From: Adiantum capillus-veneris
Lineage: Eukaryota > Streptophyta > Polypodiopsida > Polypodiales > Pteridaceae
Reading direction: 5' to 3'
Assembly: GCA_014529385.2 (NCBI GenBank)
Contig: CM043958.1
Location: forward strand, 156,153,293 to 156,217,292
Length of the DNA: 64,000 nt
Position 1 is the stretch's first letter. Each line of letters starts with the position of its first letter. Of the stretch, positions 45,157 through 57,402 are shown one piece after another. The position numbers and the translations under genes are program-made. A model generated the notes under the pieces. It was given only the letters and a program-made list of their open reading frames with translations, had not been told where the DNA came from and ran no database searches.

Positions 45157-45174
45157 CATGTCGGGGACGACATG
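45157..45174 (+). promoter_or_regulatory. Stem-loop upstream of A polypurine tract
   Basis: The 18 bases are identical to 38587-38604 in B, again 17 bases before the LTR. Confidence 0.75.
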
Positions 45175-45191
45175 AGCAAGGAGGATGGGAG
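45175..45191 (+). promoter_or_regulatory. Polypurine tract of element A
   Basis: AGCAAGGAGGATGGGAG abuts TGTTAGAAGC of the 3' LTR. Confidence 0.82.
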
Positions 45192-46120
45192 TGTTAGAAG
45201 CTGGACACACCCTACGGAAATTGACTGCTCGGCAGATTATTATTTTTTGTAATTATTCATTCATTGAGGAAACCCGACATTTCACCTTGTAAATATTGGG
45301 GCTTACAGAAGTTTCCAGATTGTATCCCAGTTTTGACATTTAGATTGAGTAGATGGTTAATTTGGAACTTTAGGGTTTGAGAATTGTAAGGTATTTATAC
45401 CACTTTTTGACCTTAATGAAAAACCTTTTGTCAGTTTAAGAAAAGTTTGAAGTCTGTGAGTGAGCGTATTGTGTACGAGAGAGAGTGAGAACTTCATCTT
45501 GACACTACGCGCATACCAGTGGTGGGAATCGAGTGCGGAGAAGTGCAGCGTGTTGCCCTCGACAAGAGCTACGTGCCGATACCTACATTGCGCGCGTACG
45601 GTCCGGTTTTGCAAGCTCCATCTACGAGCTTCATCTAGTGATTCGATGAGCATACGTTCTCTGATTTTGCATTGCAGTATATCCACGCGTTCGCATTGAG
45701 TAGAGCTACACATGAGTCACTTTAGATTTCGAAAACGAAGACCTACAAATTTCGGCCAGACATCCTACGTGATTTTGCACCGGGTGTTTTGGGTTGGGGT
45801 TGTGGTTCATAGTCCTTAGGGAGAGTGACCTATTGGTGTTAGTAGGGTCTCCTTCAAGTTCTGTGGTGTTTCAAGATTGTTTGATGTGTGTTTGGCTCTA
45901 GAAAGCGTTGTAGGAAGTTTCCTCTTATGCACTCCTAAAGGCTGTGACTTAGACATTGGGTAGAGACCTCTGTAGGAATTAGTTAGGAGTCAGTCGAGTG
46001 TAGGTTGACACCCTATGCTTGCTTCCACGCGCCTGTGGGTCGAGCTTCGTCCTTAGCTTACAAATCTTGTTAGATGAGTTCTCACTGTGCTGATGTCCAT
46101 CGCGGCGTATCCGTCCAACA
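45192..46120 (+). repeat. 3' LTR of element A
   Basis: About 929 bp, TGTTAG...CCAACA, matching 4651-5581. Followed by AAGCC at 46121-46125, the right target duplication. Confidence 0.93.
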
Positions 46121-46125
46121 AAGCC
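46121..46125. repeat. Right target-site duplication AAGCC of element A
   Basis: Identical to 4646-4650; F protease coding sequence resumes from here on the minus strand. Confidence 0.9.
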
Positions 46126-46480
46126 TCAACTTCCCAATCAAGGGAGTAACAGAGGCTTGTTGTCCCTTGAAAGTTGTGTCATCCGTCTCCCATCTCAAAA
46201 GCTTGAATGCCCAACTTGGAGGCCAACTCTATTGATATGAAGTTGTGAGTAGAGCCAGGGTCAAACAAGATGAAGGCGTCATGTTCCCTTACCTTTCCCC
46301 AACATAGGAGAGAGATGATCCTTTGCAATGAGCATCCTCTTTTGGAGCTTCGATGGTGGAAGCCCTAGGAGTTTCATTGCGAGCATTTTTCTTGAGGCAA
46401 GAATGATAGCCATGTCCTTGTTCCCCACACTTAAAACAATTATGGTCCTTGCAAAAAGCTTCAAGCTCCCTTTTCCTTGG
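46126..46480 (-). pseudogene. F zinc knuckle and protease N-terminal part
   Basis: From the higher coordinate: the CCHC box CFKCGEQGHGYHSC (about 46400-46445), then the protease active-site segment LFDPGSTHNFISIELASKLG at about 46205-46270, where the expected DSGS is DPGS. It continues across the A insertion into 4645. Confidence 0.85.
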
Positions 46481-47390
46481 ACCGATTGTTATTGTTGTTG
46501 TTGGAAGTGCCTTGGGAAGAATTTTGGGCATTGGTTTTCCCCTTTGCATCATTTTTATCTTTGTTTTCCATGGGCTTGACATTCCGTCTAGCCCCTTGTT
46601 GGAAATTGATGTGTGAAGCAACCATGGTGTAATGGATTACTTTGGTGATTGAACCAGGCCGTTGAGAGTTGACGTATTCGGCCATCTCTTCAGGTAATCC
46701 CGCACAAAATTGTTGCTTTTTCTCGGTGAGTCTATCTTTTGGAAGACAGTAGCCTTGAGATGTAAATTCCAAAACTTGTCTACATATTTGTGGATAGACT
46801 CATGAGAGAGAAGCTTCAAACTGTGCCGTTTGGTGAGCACTTTGTCCTTTGCATCGCTTGCAAGGAATTGCTTCATGATGGAAACTCGTAGAGTTTTCCA
46901 TGTCTTTGGGGCTTTGCCATTGCCACAAAGGCTAGTCCACCATTGACGAGCTGATTTTTAAAGTGCATAGCTACATAACGTATCTTGGAGGTCTCTATGA
47001 AGCCCTCGTCTCCAAAGGCGACATCAAATTGTAGAATGAAGGCCAACACTTTGTCGGTAGCACCAAAGGTGCCACCATAGGTGAGAAAAGAGATACTCTT
47101 CCTCCCTCCTTGAACTTCTTGAGCTTTTGTGACCTTTGCCATGCAGGGTATGATTTATAATGTCCTCCCCTCTTATATTCTCTAGGAGAATAGCCATAGC
47201 TTTTATTACTAGAGGAGGAAGGTGAAGAAGAAGGACAAGAGGGTGACCTCTTTCTTGCCCTTTTCTTCCTTTGTTTCCTCTCTTCCCTTTTGGAGTAACG
47301 AGGAGAAGGACTGTGGGTTGAACATTTCCTCTTGGGAGAAGTTGGTTATCATCTAGACCACCGTCTTCATGGAGCCACATCTTTAGAGGA
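46481..47390 (-). pseudogene. F gag
   Basis: Capsid pieces in different frames include KIRYVAMHFKNQLVNGGLAF, KDKVLTKRHSLKLLSHESIH and KYVDKFWNLHLKATVF. A basic, Arg/Lys-rich N-terminal stretch is coded around 47180-47320. Several frameshifts are present. Element G separates this from the gag N-terminus at 49439-49750. Confidence 0.8.
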
Positions 47391-47396
47391 ACTTAA

Positions 47397-47675
47397 TGTT
47401 GGGATGCGAGGTTTTGTTGCATCTCTTGTGTGAACAGTCTCTTCCACCTACAAAAGCCTTATGTGTCAAGACATGTGAAGAACCTCTTACAGCCTTTGTG
47501 TAAAGCACCACCACTTGTATTTATACGTAGGCAGCCACCGCTTGTGCTCATGTGTCAAAAGACTGTCTAGTTTTATAAGCCTATATAGAGGCACATTCTG
47601 TTGAATATTTGTAACCTTTATCATTTGCAATTACACCACATTTTATTGTGCAACAGTCTATCTCTAGAAAGTTTT
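47397..47675 (+). repeat. 5' LTR of element G
   Basis: Matches 49135-49416 with several substitutions. A TATATAGAGGC box lies at about 47582. No canonical TGGTATCAGAGC primer site follows; the bases after the repeat (GATACCAGATG) look like its reverse complement. Confidence 0.85.
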
Positions 47676-47802
47676 GATACCAGATGTAGGGTTAAGGTGG
47701 ATAGGTTAGTGTGCCAAAGCTCAACAAAAAGGATTTGTTGCCTTCAAAGGCATAAGATCCCAATCGCCAAGAAAAGAGAAGTATTAATTCCTTTTTGTGA
47801 AA

Positions 47803-47899
47803 AGTGATTTCACTTTGTGAAGAGGTACTTCACAATCGGTGATTGTGAAGAGTGACTTCACTTTGTGAAGAGGTACTTCACAATCAATGATTGTAGAAC
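47803..47899. repeat. Tandem 49-bp unit built of two hairpins in G leader
   Basis: Two copies (about 47803-47850 and 47852-47899). Each has CTTCACTTTGTGAAG (6-bp stem; TTTCAC... in copy 1) and an inverted repeat around CACAATCGGTGATTGTG (7-bp stem; one arm shortened in copy 2). Confidence 0.85.
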
Positions 47900-47991
47900 A
47901 AACAATTTATATAACTTTGCACGAGGACTAGACACTGCCCATACATCCCGGTTAAGACCTTCCTTGCACACACAATTAAGGGTTCACCATA

Positions 47992-48885
47992 ATGGGTGAG
48001 GAAAAAGGAATCGACAAGCTCAACGGACTTGGTTTTCACACGTGGTAGGAAAAAACCAAGGGCTACTTGATGCAAAAGCAATTATGGTCCGTCATTAAGC
48101 CACCAAATGATGATGAGAGAGTGGAAACATGACAGAGCTTAGCACAGTTTGCAACTAAAGATGAGCAAGCTCTCAGCATTTACTCACTTCATTTGATGAC
48201 AAATTTGTACATTATTTAGATGATTGCACCACTGCACATGATGCATGGATAACGTTGGAGTAGCATTTTGGTGATATTGCCAAGAATTCCAAAATTGCAT
48301 TAAAAATGCAACTTTATGGACTAATTATGGAGCCTGGAGAAGATGTGTCATCTCTAGTCAATAGGCTCAAAAGTATTTGCACACAATTGACATATATAAA
48401 ATGCCCTGTAGATAATGAAGACCAAATTGTTGTGCTTCTCAAAGCAGTACCAGATGCATATTTTGGCCAAATTGTAACAGTGCTTAAAGAGAAAGACCCA
48501 ATCCCTAAAATTGAAGATGTAATAAACTCTCTTCAAGATCACAAAAAGAAACTCAAAGGCAGTCAACAATAGCCAAATGGCGCATATGTGGTCTCATACA
48601 ACCGCTACAACCACAATCACAAAAGGAAATTAAAGTGCACACTCTGTGGTAGAACAAATCACCTTCCAAAGGAATGCTATGAAATCAACCCTTGTCACAT
48701 TTGTGGCAAGAATAACCATGCTACAAAGTATTGCAGACTCAACAATAAATCTTCATAGGTTACCAATCACAAAGATCATTTCAAAGATCAAACAAAACCA
48801 AGAATCAACCTTACCACTTCTGGAGATTCTAACGAAGATAACAACAACAATATTGGCTTGGTTTATGATGATGTATTGTGAGCAT
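47992..48885 (+). pseudogene. Element G gag
   Basis: Starts MGEEKGIDKLNGLGF and contains KTKGYLMQKQLWSVI, YGLIMEPGEDVSSLVNRLKS and DQIVVLLKAVPDAYFGQIV, a copia gag (UBN2-like) core. Two CCHC boxes follow, CTLCGRTNHLPKEC and CHICGKNNHATKYC. Several stops and a frameshift near 48200 make it defective. Confidence 0.85.
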
Positions 48886-48932
48886 TCTCGCAATTGGCTT
48901 GGTTTATGATGATGTACTATGAGCATTCTCTC
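48851..48932. repeat. Tandem duplication of 41 bp at the end of G gag
   Basis: The block ATTGGCTTGGTTTATGATGA... to TCTC(G/T)CA occurs twice in a row, with three or four substitutions. The second copy lies after the stop of the gag frame. Confidence 0.85.
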
Positions 48933-49134
48933 AATTGTACCTTACCCTCTATTTGTGCTAGGGGAGGCTTCTATGTGCCTACACCCTGATGTTTTTAATG
49001 CCTAAACCCTTTGTGTCTAGGGGAGGCAACTTTGTGTTCAAGTGGAGGCTTGTGAATTGTGTGCCTCATCCTAGTGTGTTTTGAGGGGAGGATTGTGTGA
49101 GTTATATGCAACCAAAACCCACATAGGGGAGGAT

Positions 49135-49416
49135 TGTTGGGATACAAGGTTTTGTTTCATCTCTTGTGTGAACAGTCTCTTCCACCTAGAAAATCCTTAT
49201 GTGTCAAGCCATGTGAAGAACCTCTTACAGCCTTTGTGTAAAGCACCACCACTTGTATTTATGCATAGGTAGCCGCCTCTTGTGCTCATGTGTCAAAAGG
49301 CTATCTATTTGTATAAGCCTATATAGAGGCACATTCTACTGAATATTTGTAGCCTTTATCATTTGCAATTACACCATATTGTATTGTGCAATAGTCTCTC
49401 TCTATCAAGCTCTACA
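49135..49416 (+). repeat. 3' LTR of element G with adjoining purine tract
   Basis: Preceded by ATAGGGGAGGAT (49123-49134), a copia-style polypurine tract. Matches 47397-47675. Confidence 0.87.
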
Positions 49417-49438
49417 CTAACCTCTCCAAAGCATGTCA

Positions 49439-49750
49439 TTAGCATGAATGGCACACTAACCTATACACCTTAAACCCTACACTTAAACTTTCATTGCTTT
49501 CTTGCTCTTTGGATTCCTCCTCTCGTATGGGAGAGAGTCTTCTTTTGGGGGCCTCTTCAAGAGGCCTCCTAAGCTCTCTCTCCTCTTGGAGAGGTAGGGT
49601 GACCCCATAAGCGTGAAGTTGTTGAGTAACTTTGGCTTGCAAAGCAGGGTTGCCCATAGCTTGTTGCATCCTAGCAATGAGATAATTGACAAACATGGGG
49701 GCATCATCATTAGCCCCTTCTTATGCAAAATCAAAGCTATCAATGTTCAT
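49439..49750 (-). pseudogene. F gag N-terminal part
   Basis: Contains INYLIARMQQAMGNPALQ-like and EERELRRPLEEAPKRRLSP segments, a basic/acidic linker near the start of chromovirus gag. It is separated from 47390 only by element G. Two overlapping frames share the region, so an indel is likely. Confidence 0.65.
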
Positions 49751-50176
49751 TCTACTCTCTTGGTTATTGTGAGCCATGTTCATAAAATTTGTGTACATGC
49801 TTAGTGTATGCTTTGGCAATTCAAAACCCTAGTTGCCACTTCTCTTAGCCTCTGAAAATTGGCTCTTAAGTATCTACACCACGACTCGAAGTGGTTAATT
49901 ATAGAGAGTAGTGGAGTGGGTTTAATATTGCATAGTTGTTGAGGTTTAGCTCCTTTGGGACTGCTTATGGCTCAATAAAGGTAAATACATAGGCAAGTCT
50001 AAAAAGACCCCAGTATTAAGTCCAAAGCTCCCGAGGTGTGCGCCATATCCCATAAGTGGGCTCAACAAAACCAATAATAGATCCCAATCCCACTTACCCT
50101 AATATAATTAATAAAATCAACCATTTATAGGCTACTTAAGGACCTCTCTTCTTAAGCAAGAAAAGAGAAACCAAAT
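49751..50176 (-). other. F leader
   Basis: About 430 bp between gag and primer site with no coding signal. Confidence 0.6.
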
Positions 50177-50188
50177 GCTCTGATACCA
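50177..50188 (-). promoter_or_regulatory. Primer-binding site of chromovirus F
   Basis: Minus strand TGGTATCAGAGC, initiator-Met type, one base inside the LTR end (LTR left edge at 50190, TGTAATGG on the plus strand). Confidence 0.92.
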
Positions 50189-50189
50189 A

Positions 50190-50876
50190 TGTAATGGAAG
50201 TGGCATTTTAAGTTGAGAGTAGTGGAAATTAGAGACAATACTTTTGTGAAATTACTTTGTGAGCATAGCGGGTGAACATAATTGATGGTAGCAACATAAA
50301 CATAGCATTTAGTTGACTTGGCATGAACAATACTATTGCAAAAGAGAGAACTTAGAGAACATGACAACAGTTGAGGACCGGATTTATGTGGAGCCGGTCC
50401 CCCCTCCAATAGGCATTTGTATTATAGTTTCTCCGATCCAGAGAGACTTGTTACAATACAATCTCTATGTTCCTTATGACCTAGGTGATGCAATGAAGAT
50501 GGAAAGCTTCAAGCATCACAAGCATAACATAAAGTTTTTGGAAAGCATTAATTATCCCAAGCCTGAGTCCCAAGACCTCAAACACCTTCGAAGGTGGAGA
50601 GAAGGGAAGAGGAAGAAGAAACATTTCATAGGAGAAAAATTAGTTCCTCACTTATCATCACTCTTCTTGATAGCATACATAATAGCATAGTAATGAAGAT
50701 GGAGAAGATGGCAAGCTTAAGCATTGAATCATGGCTCTTGGTTGGATTTGCATTCCATAGCCAAGAGTGTTGGTGTAGGCTCTCAACCTCTCTACTTGCT
50801 TGGAGAAGGAGAGGGAGCTCTTGCACTTTTCACTTCACACAATGAGTGTGAGTGTGTATGTGTGTGTGTGTGTGTA
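50190..50876 (-). repeat. 5' LTR of F, inner part
   Basis: The last 100 bp (50770-50876) match window positions 1-200, including TACTTGCTTGGAGAAGGAGA and the GTGTGT run. Similarity stops there because a 9.4-kb insertion follows; the LTR resumes at 60262. Confidence 0.82.
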
Positions 50877-51681
50877 GCAGTTCTAAATCTATATATATAC
50901 TCAAACGAACACTAACTGTTCACAGACAACAATTCTAGAAAAGTACAATGGATTTTTACAATAATTTATTTGCGGTTGAAAATAAATTTTGTACAAGGTA
51001 ATGAAGAAAACAGAATATAACTCGGAAAACCGCCAGCCCGAAGTCTGGGAACTTTTGCTTTACATTTAGATATCCTCCATATGTTAAGAACAGAATGTTT
51101 TAATCAAGGAAGGTAGCCCTCACCTGCACCCATAGCCACAAGAAAACAATTCGTTAGCACGTGATTGTACGCAGGTGATGCTGGGCATCCTAGTTGTTAT
51201 CCATGTCACCATAAAAAAAACAAACACAGTCCTTAACTTGTATTTTGTTGTTTTTTAGAAAAAAAAGTTCCTTGGCTTTTTTGACAAACTGAAAAAGGAG
51301 AGTGAAAACCCCATAGAGCAGCTATATATTAGGTTATTTCTTAAATATATATTTTTTTAAAGATTATAGGAGATTTTTTAGGTAGATTAATGAAAGAAAC
51401 TTCTTCTTTAATCAGACTGGAGAGAATTTTCCTCTATAGAGGTAGGCACAAGTAATCTCGAGCCAGATCTTAGTTTATTAAGGACCGCCTCTTCCTTATA
51501 GTTTGAAGTATAGAGAAAACAATCTTTTGGAACAGATCTTACTTTAAGAACCCTTTTATAAACAAGCTGAGATATTCCAAAAAACTAAGAATTTACCAAT
51601 TTACAAACCAGAGCTCCCCTATTTTTTTAAAATTTTATATTCACTTCCTTTTATAAAGAAATATCTATGTTATTATGTCAT
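50877..51681. other. Left arm of the H insertion
   Basis: AT-rich, with poly-A/T stretches near 51230-51370. No ORF or match elsewhere in the window is seen. Confidence 0.5.
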
Positions 51682-54331
<2,650 letters not shown>

Positions 54332-54410
54332 CACCCATACCCAGGCACCATATCCTATGAGGTAGTAGACCCCATAGAATAGGGGCCTACTACCTCAGGA
54401 AGTGTTTATA

Positions 54411-55560
54411 TTAATTTGCACCATGCGATGTTGTAGATAGATTTTGTTCTGATTTAAGTAGACATATCAAATTTAGTAAGTCAAACTTAAGGTAGGTCCA
54501 GTTGTGTTTTTCTAGGGAGTTGCAGATACATGCAACAAGGTCTTTTTTTGTAAATCCATTATTAATGAACTTGGCAATCAGAGTATTGATTTCTTCATAT
54601 GCTCTAAAACAATCAGATGAGGCATACATTATAAGAAAAAGCATTCCTAGACAGGTGTGTAGAGAATTATTGAAAGGTCTATTGCTTTTCCTCTTTGTAA
54701 ATTCAGAGGACACAAGCTTAAGCTTTTCTCTTTTCCAAAAAAAGCGAGTATAAAAATTTCCCAAGAATGGGGGAGTCAAAGTAAACTCAATATTCAGGAA
54801 GTGCGTCCTAGAAATAATCCATTTATTCTGCCATAGAACTCTCTCAGAGAATGTAGGTTCAGTATTAAGGCAAGGTGGATATATATCTTTAAGAGTATTC
54901 TCAAATATAGGATTGTTGAGGCTACACAGATCATCCATAAATCTGAACAAATGTTCAAAGTGTGTGAGTAATGAAGTACTTGCTAGGTTATTTAATGTTT
55001 TTAGGAGCCACTGGTATTCAAAGTAACAAAGATTAAGATTACACATAATCGGAGAGCATGCAAATCCCATTGGGATCCCGAGAATTTGTTTGTAGCAGGT
55101 ATCACCTACTTGGATACAGCTATTATTAAGTAGCCAAAAGATATACTTATATAAATCATCCTCTCTAAAGATGAAAGGTGATTTATTCGATTTTTTCACC
55201 CATCCTTTATTCCCTTTTAGTGCGATGCATGTATACCCAAGTTTCTTTTTGTGGGCAAAGGCAATCTTAATAAGACAAGATAAGGTATTAACAAGCCCAT
55301 ACGGTCCATCTAACGGGATATTTTCATAACATTGAGTTATGTCTACCGTGAAGATAGCATATGTTTTTTGGGAGGTTGATAGACACCTCGACTGCGTTTT
55401 TTATGACCCAAAAAGGGCAATAATTTATATTTCTGAATCTTTTTATATCTCTATGTTTGATGGCACAGATATCTTCAATTTCAAGTGGAACAAAATTTAA
55501 GCAGTGGGTGATATCATTCGTAACACAAGAGAACGGGCTTTTGGAAGCGTCAGAAATCCA
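54411..55560 (-). pseudogene. Element H reverse transcriptase, catalytic part
   Basis: On the minus strand, after a stop near 55573, the sequence reads KFRWISDASKSPFS and WVIKNAVEVSINLP. It changes frame near 55380, then gives AIFTVDITQCYENIP (first catalytic Asp), EDDLYKYIFWLLNNSCIQVG, GIPMGFACSPIMCNL, RFMDDLCSLNNPIF (catalytic pair) and a C-terminal helical region with IAKFINNGFTKKDL. This is neither Ty1 nor Ty3 RT. The motif order resembles Penelope-like RTs and, as I recall, an RT family often annotated in animal genomes. No GIY-YIG nuclease follows. Confidence 0.85.
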
Positions 55561-55572
55561 TCTAAATTTATG

Positions 55573-56418
55573 CTAATGATTCTTATATGTTGGGAAGAGT
55601 ACAAGAATTTTCAGAGAATCGGGACAATAATCAAGTCCTGATAATTCATTATTTAATGTTGTAGCTACACAAAGCGGAGAGTATTCAAGTTTAAGAAAGT
55701 CCTTACTATTAATTCTTGAATTGGCAGCCTCGAATGCTAACCTTTTACATATAAAGGAAGCCGTATTTGAGGATTTATCTAAGCCAATAATGAGCCATTT
55801 CTTTTTTGAGTCAGAAATAGAGGTCTTAATTTTAGGCGTAAGCCAGGTAGTATCAGTGCTTAGCCATACTTGTGGCATAAGACTGATCTTTTTCCAAAAA
55901 ATCCCTTTGAGTGTTGAGGTAAGTTGGAAGTGAACTTCCTCCTCCAGTTGGAGTTTTAAGGCCAAATCAGCCAAGCATTCAAGTAGCGCCAATAAGGCAC
56001 TTTGAGGATTTATTGGAAAAGGAGGAATATGATTCAAGCCTTTACTCAAGAGGCTCCTTACCTGTGGATCTGAAATGATATCTAAGTTAGACATACACAC
56101 ATGTAATCCAAAGTCAGTGAAGCTTTTACAGATTTTCTGAAATAGATGACAAGAGCAGATAGGAATCTCATTGTTATAGAGAAATTCATTTGAATAAAAA
56201 AGATTCTTAATAGGCGGCGAGTATTTCCATCCAATCCTCACATCTTTTAGTAATAAATTTGATCCAAAAATATGTCCAAAACATTCTGAGAAAATATCTT
56301 GGGGAGTAAAGAAATCCAAAATCTTGCTAGTAAACAAGCAATGTGAGAAAATCTTATAACATGCTTCTTCCTTTGGAGGTAGGTAAAGTCTTCCACACAC
56401 ATTCCTTCGTACCTGCAT
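55573..56418 (-). pseudogene. Element H RT, N-terminal Cys-rich region
   Basis: Open for 281 codons from ATG 56418. It contains YNNEIPICSCHLFQKICKSF, GLHVCMSNLDIISDPQVRSL, LLSKGLNHIPPFP and DKSSNTASFICKRLAFEA, a layout seen before the RT core in the non-LTR, Penelope-like group. It ends at TAG 55573-55575, after which the RT similarity continues in the same frame. Confidence 0.75.
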
Positions 56419-56419
56419 A

Positions 56420-56671
56420 TTACATATCCAAAAGGTTTCTGATTGGTAGGTTTCTTCCCCGTCCTCTCACAAAACTTCTACCTCTCCCTCTTCCCAACAC
56501 AGATTCACTCGAGGAGGGAGTTAAGAAAGAGGTGTAAGACGCCGCCGGAGAGATAAGAGTATTAGGTTGTTTGGAGACTTGAGATTCATCATCTTCAATA
56601 TTTGGTTTGATTTGCCCAACCATACTTTTGATACCTTTAAAGCCACCATAAGTGGTTAGCAAGTACCACAC
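56420..56671 (-). pseudogene. Element H ORF1 C-terminal part with RG-rich motif
   Basis: Ends in GRGRGRSFVRGRGRN, an Arg/Gly-rich stretch typical of RNA-binding proteins. It overlaps the upstream ORF by 16 bases in another frame. Its stop TAA lies one base before the ATG of the RT ORF. Confidence 0.6.
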
Positions 56672-57090
56672 CCATCCGATCCAAGCTCTTCAAGTGTGTC
56701 ACACATAATTGATCTGTACTGAATAAAGGCAATTTGTGCTAAGACCAGATCCTTAGCTTGTCCACCAAGCCATGAGCAAAAGAGGGAAAGGTGAAATTCT
56801 TCTGCTTTGTCAGGAAAGATACTAGGCAGATTGTTGAGTGCGTACCAAATAGCATGGTCAAACCAAATTATGCTTGACTCACAAGCAGCTTTGGGGTCTA
56901 AGAATCTGCACGCACACTTAAGGTAAGGCCTGAACACATTCCACACTGTCTCAGTGTAGTAATCAGCATTACTTTTACTAAAGGTCATCACTCCTTTAGT
57001 TCTTGCGTATAAACCTGTATTCGAACTACATTTTTTATCATCAAGGAAACTCATATTGAATGGAGCTTTAATCAGATCCCCTTTGTCCAA
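56656..57090 (-). pseudogene. Element H ORF1 N-terminal part
   Basis: Contains YYTETVWNVFRPYLKCACRF, IIWFDHAIWYALNNLPSIFP and FHLSLFCSWLGGQAKDLVL, a helical, Trp/Cys-rich sequence of unknown family. The frame opens at a TTG, so the true start is uncertain. By position it may be a gag-like or RNA-binding protein. Confidence 0.5.
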
Positions 57091-57402
57091 GAGCTAGATC
57101 CCTTTAAGAACTTTAAGTTTGCAGTCCTGAATAGTAGCAGGGGCCAGGTTTCCATAGAAATGGGTGCAAGAAATCCTTTATTCGGGAACATCCACAGCCA
57201 GTGCTCTACCCCCAAGGATTCTACCTCAATTTGTCATGAAGGTAAAGAAGGAAAGGCCCTAGAGACTTTTGGTACCATGTCCAAAAGCGAAGCTTCACTG
57301 AGTGAACAAAGGTCCTTCTGAAATTATTTTACCGCTTCTAAAGCAGCTGCATCTCTACAAAAGAGGCTATTCGGTGGAGGGACTATAGGCGTAGAGGGAG
57401 CC
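57091..57402 (-). other. Region between ORF1 and R2
   Basis: Short open stretches (e.g. DAAALEAVK, SLSEASLLDMVPKVSRAFP) suggest former coding, but stops break all frames. Confidence 0.45.

Larger units (their letters stand above)
4651..46120 (+). mobile_element. Composite Ty3/gypsy element A (outer limits)
   Basis: The limits are set by a pair of LTRs of about 930 bp (4651-5581 and 45192-46120), a 5-bp target duplication, a primer site after the left LTR and a purine tract before the right LTR. The 41.5-kb span contains element B with copia elements D and E nested inside it. Without B, about 19.6 kb remains. Block C (39568-45191) may be A's own long 3' region or may come from recombination with a related element; the sequence does not settle this. 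Confidence 0.8.
47397..49416 (+). mobile_element. Element G: small LTR-gag-LTR (TR-GAG type) copia relative
   Basis: Two direct repeats of about 280 bp (TGTTGGGAT... start) flank about 1.46 kb that holds only gag; there is no protease, RT or integrase. A purine tract precedes the right repeat. The organisation matches the TR-GAG class of plant non-autonomous LTR elements. It lies in F gag; the flanking bases (CTTAA left, CTAAC right) are not a clean duplication. Confidence 0.82.

Noticed and set aside
54411-54600. A GIY-YIG endonuclease at the C-terminus of the H reverse transcriptase
   Set aside because: The frame ends soon after the RT helices, and no GIY...YIG motif is seen on that strand up to the repeat.
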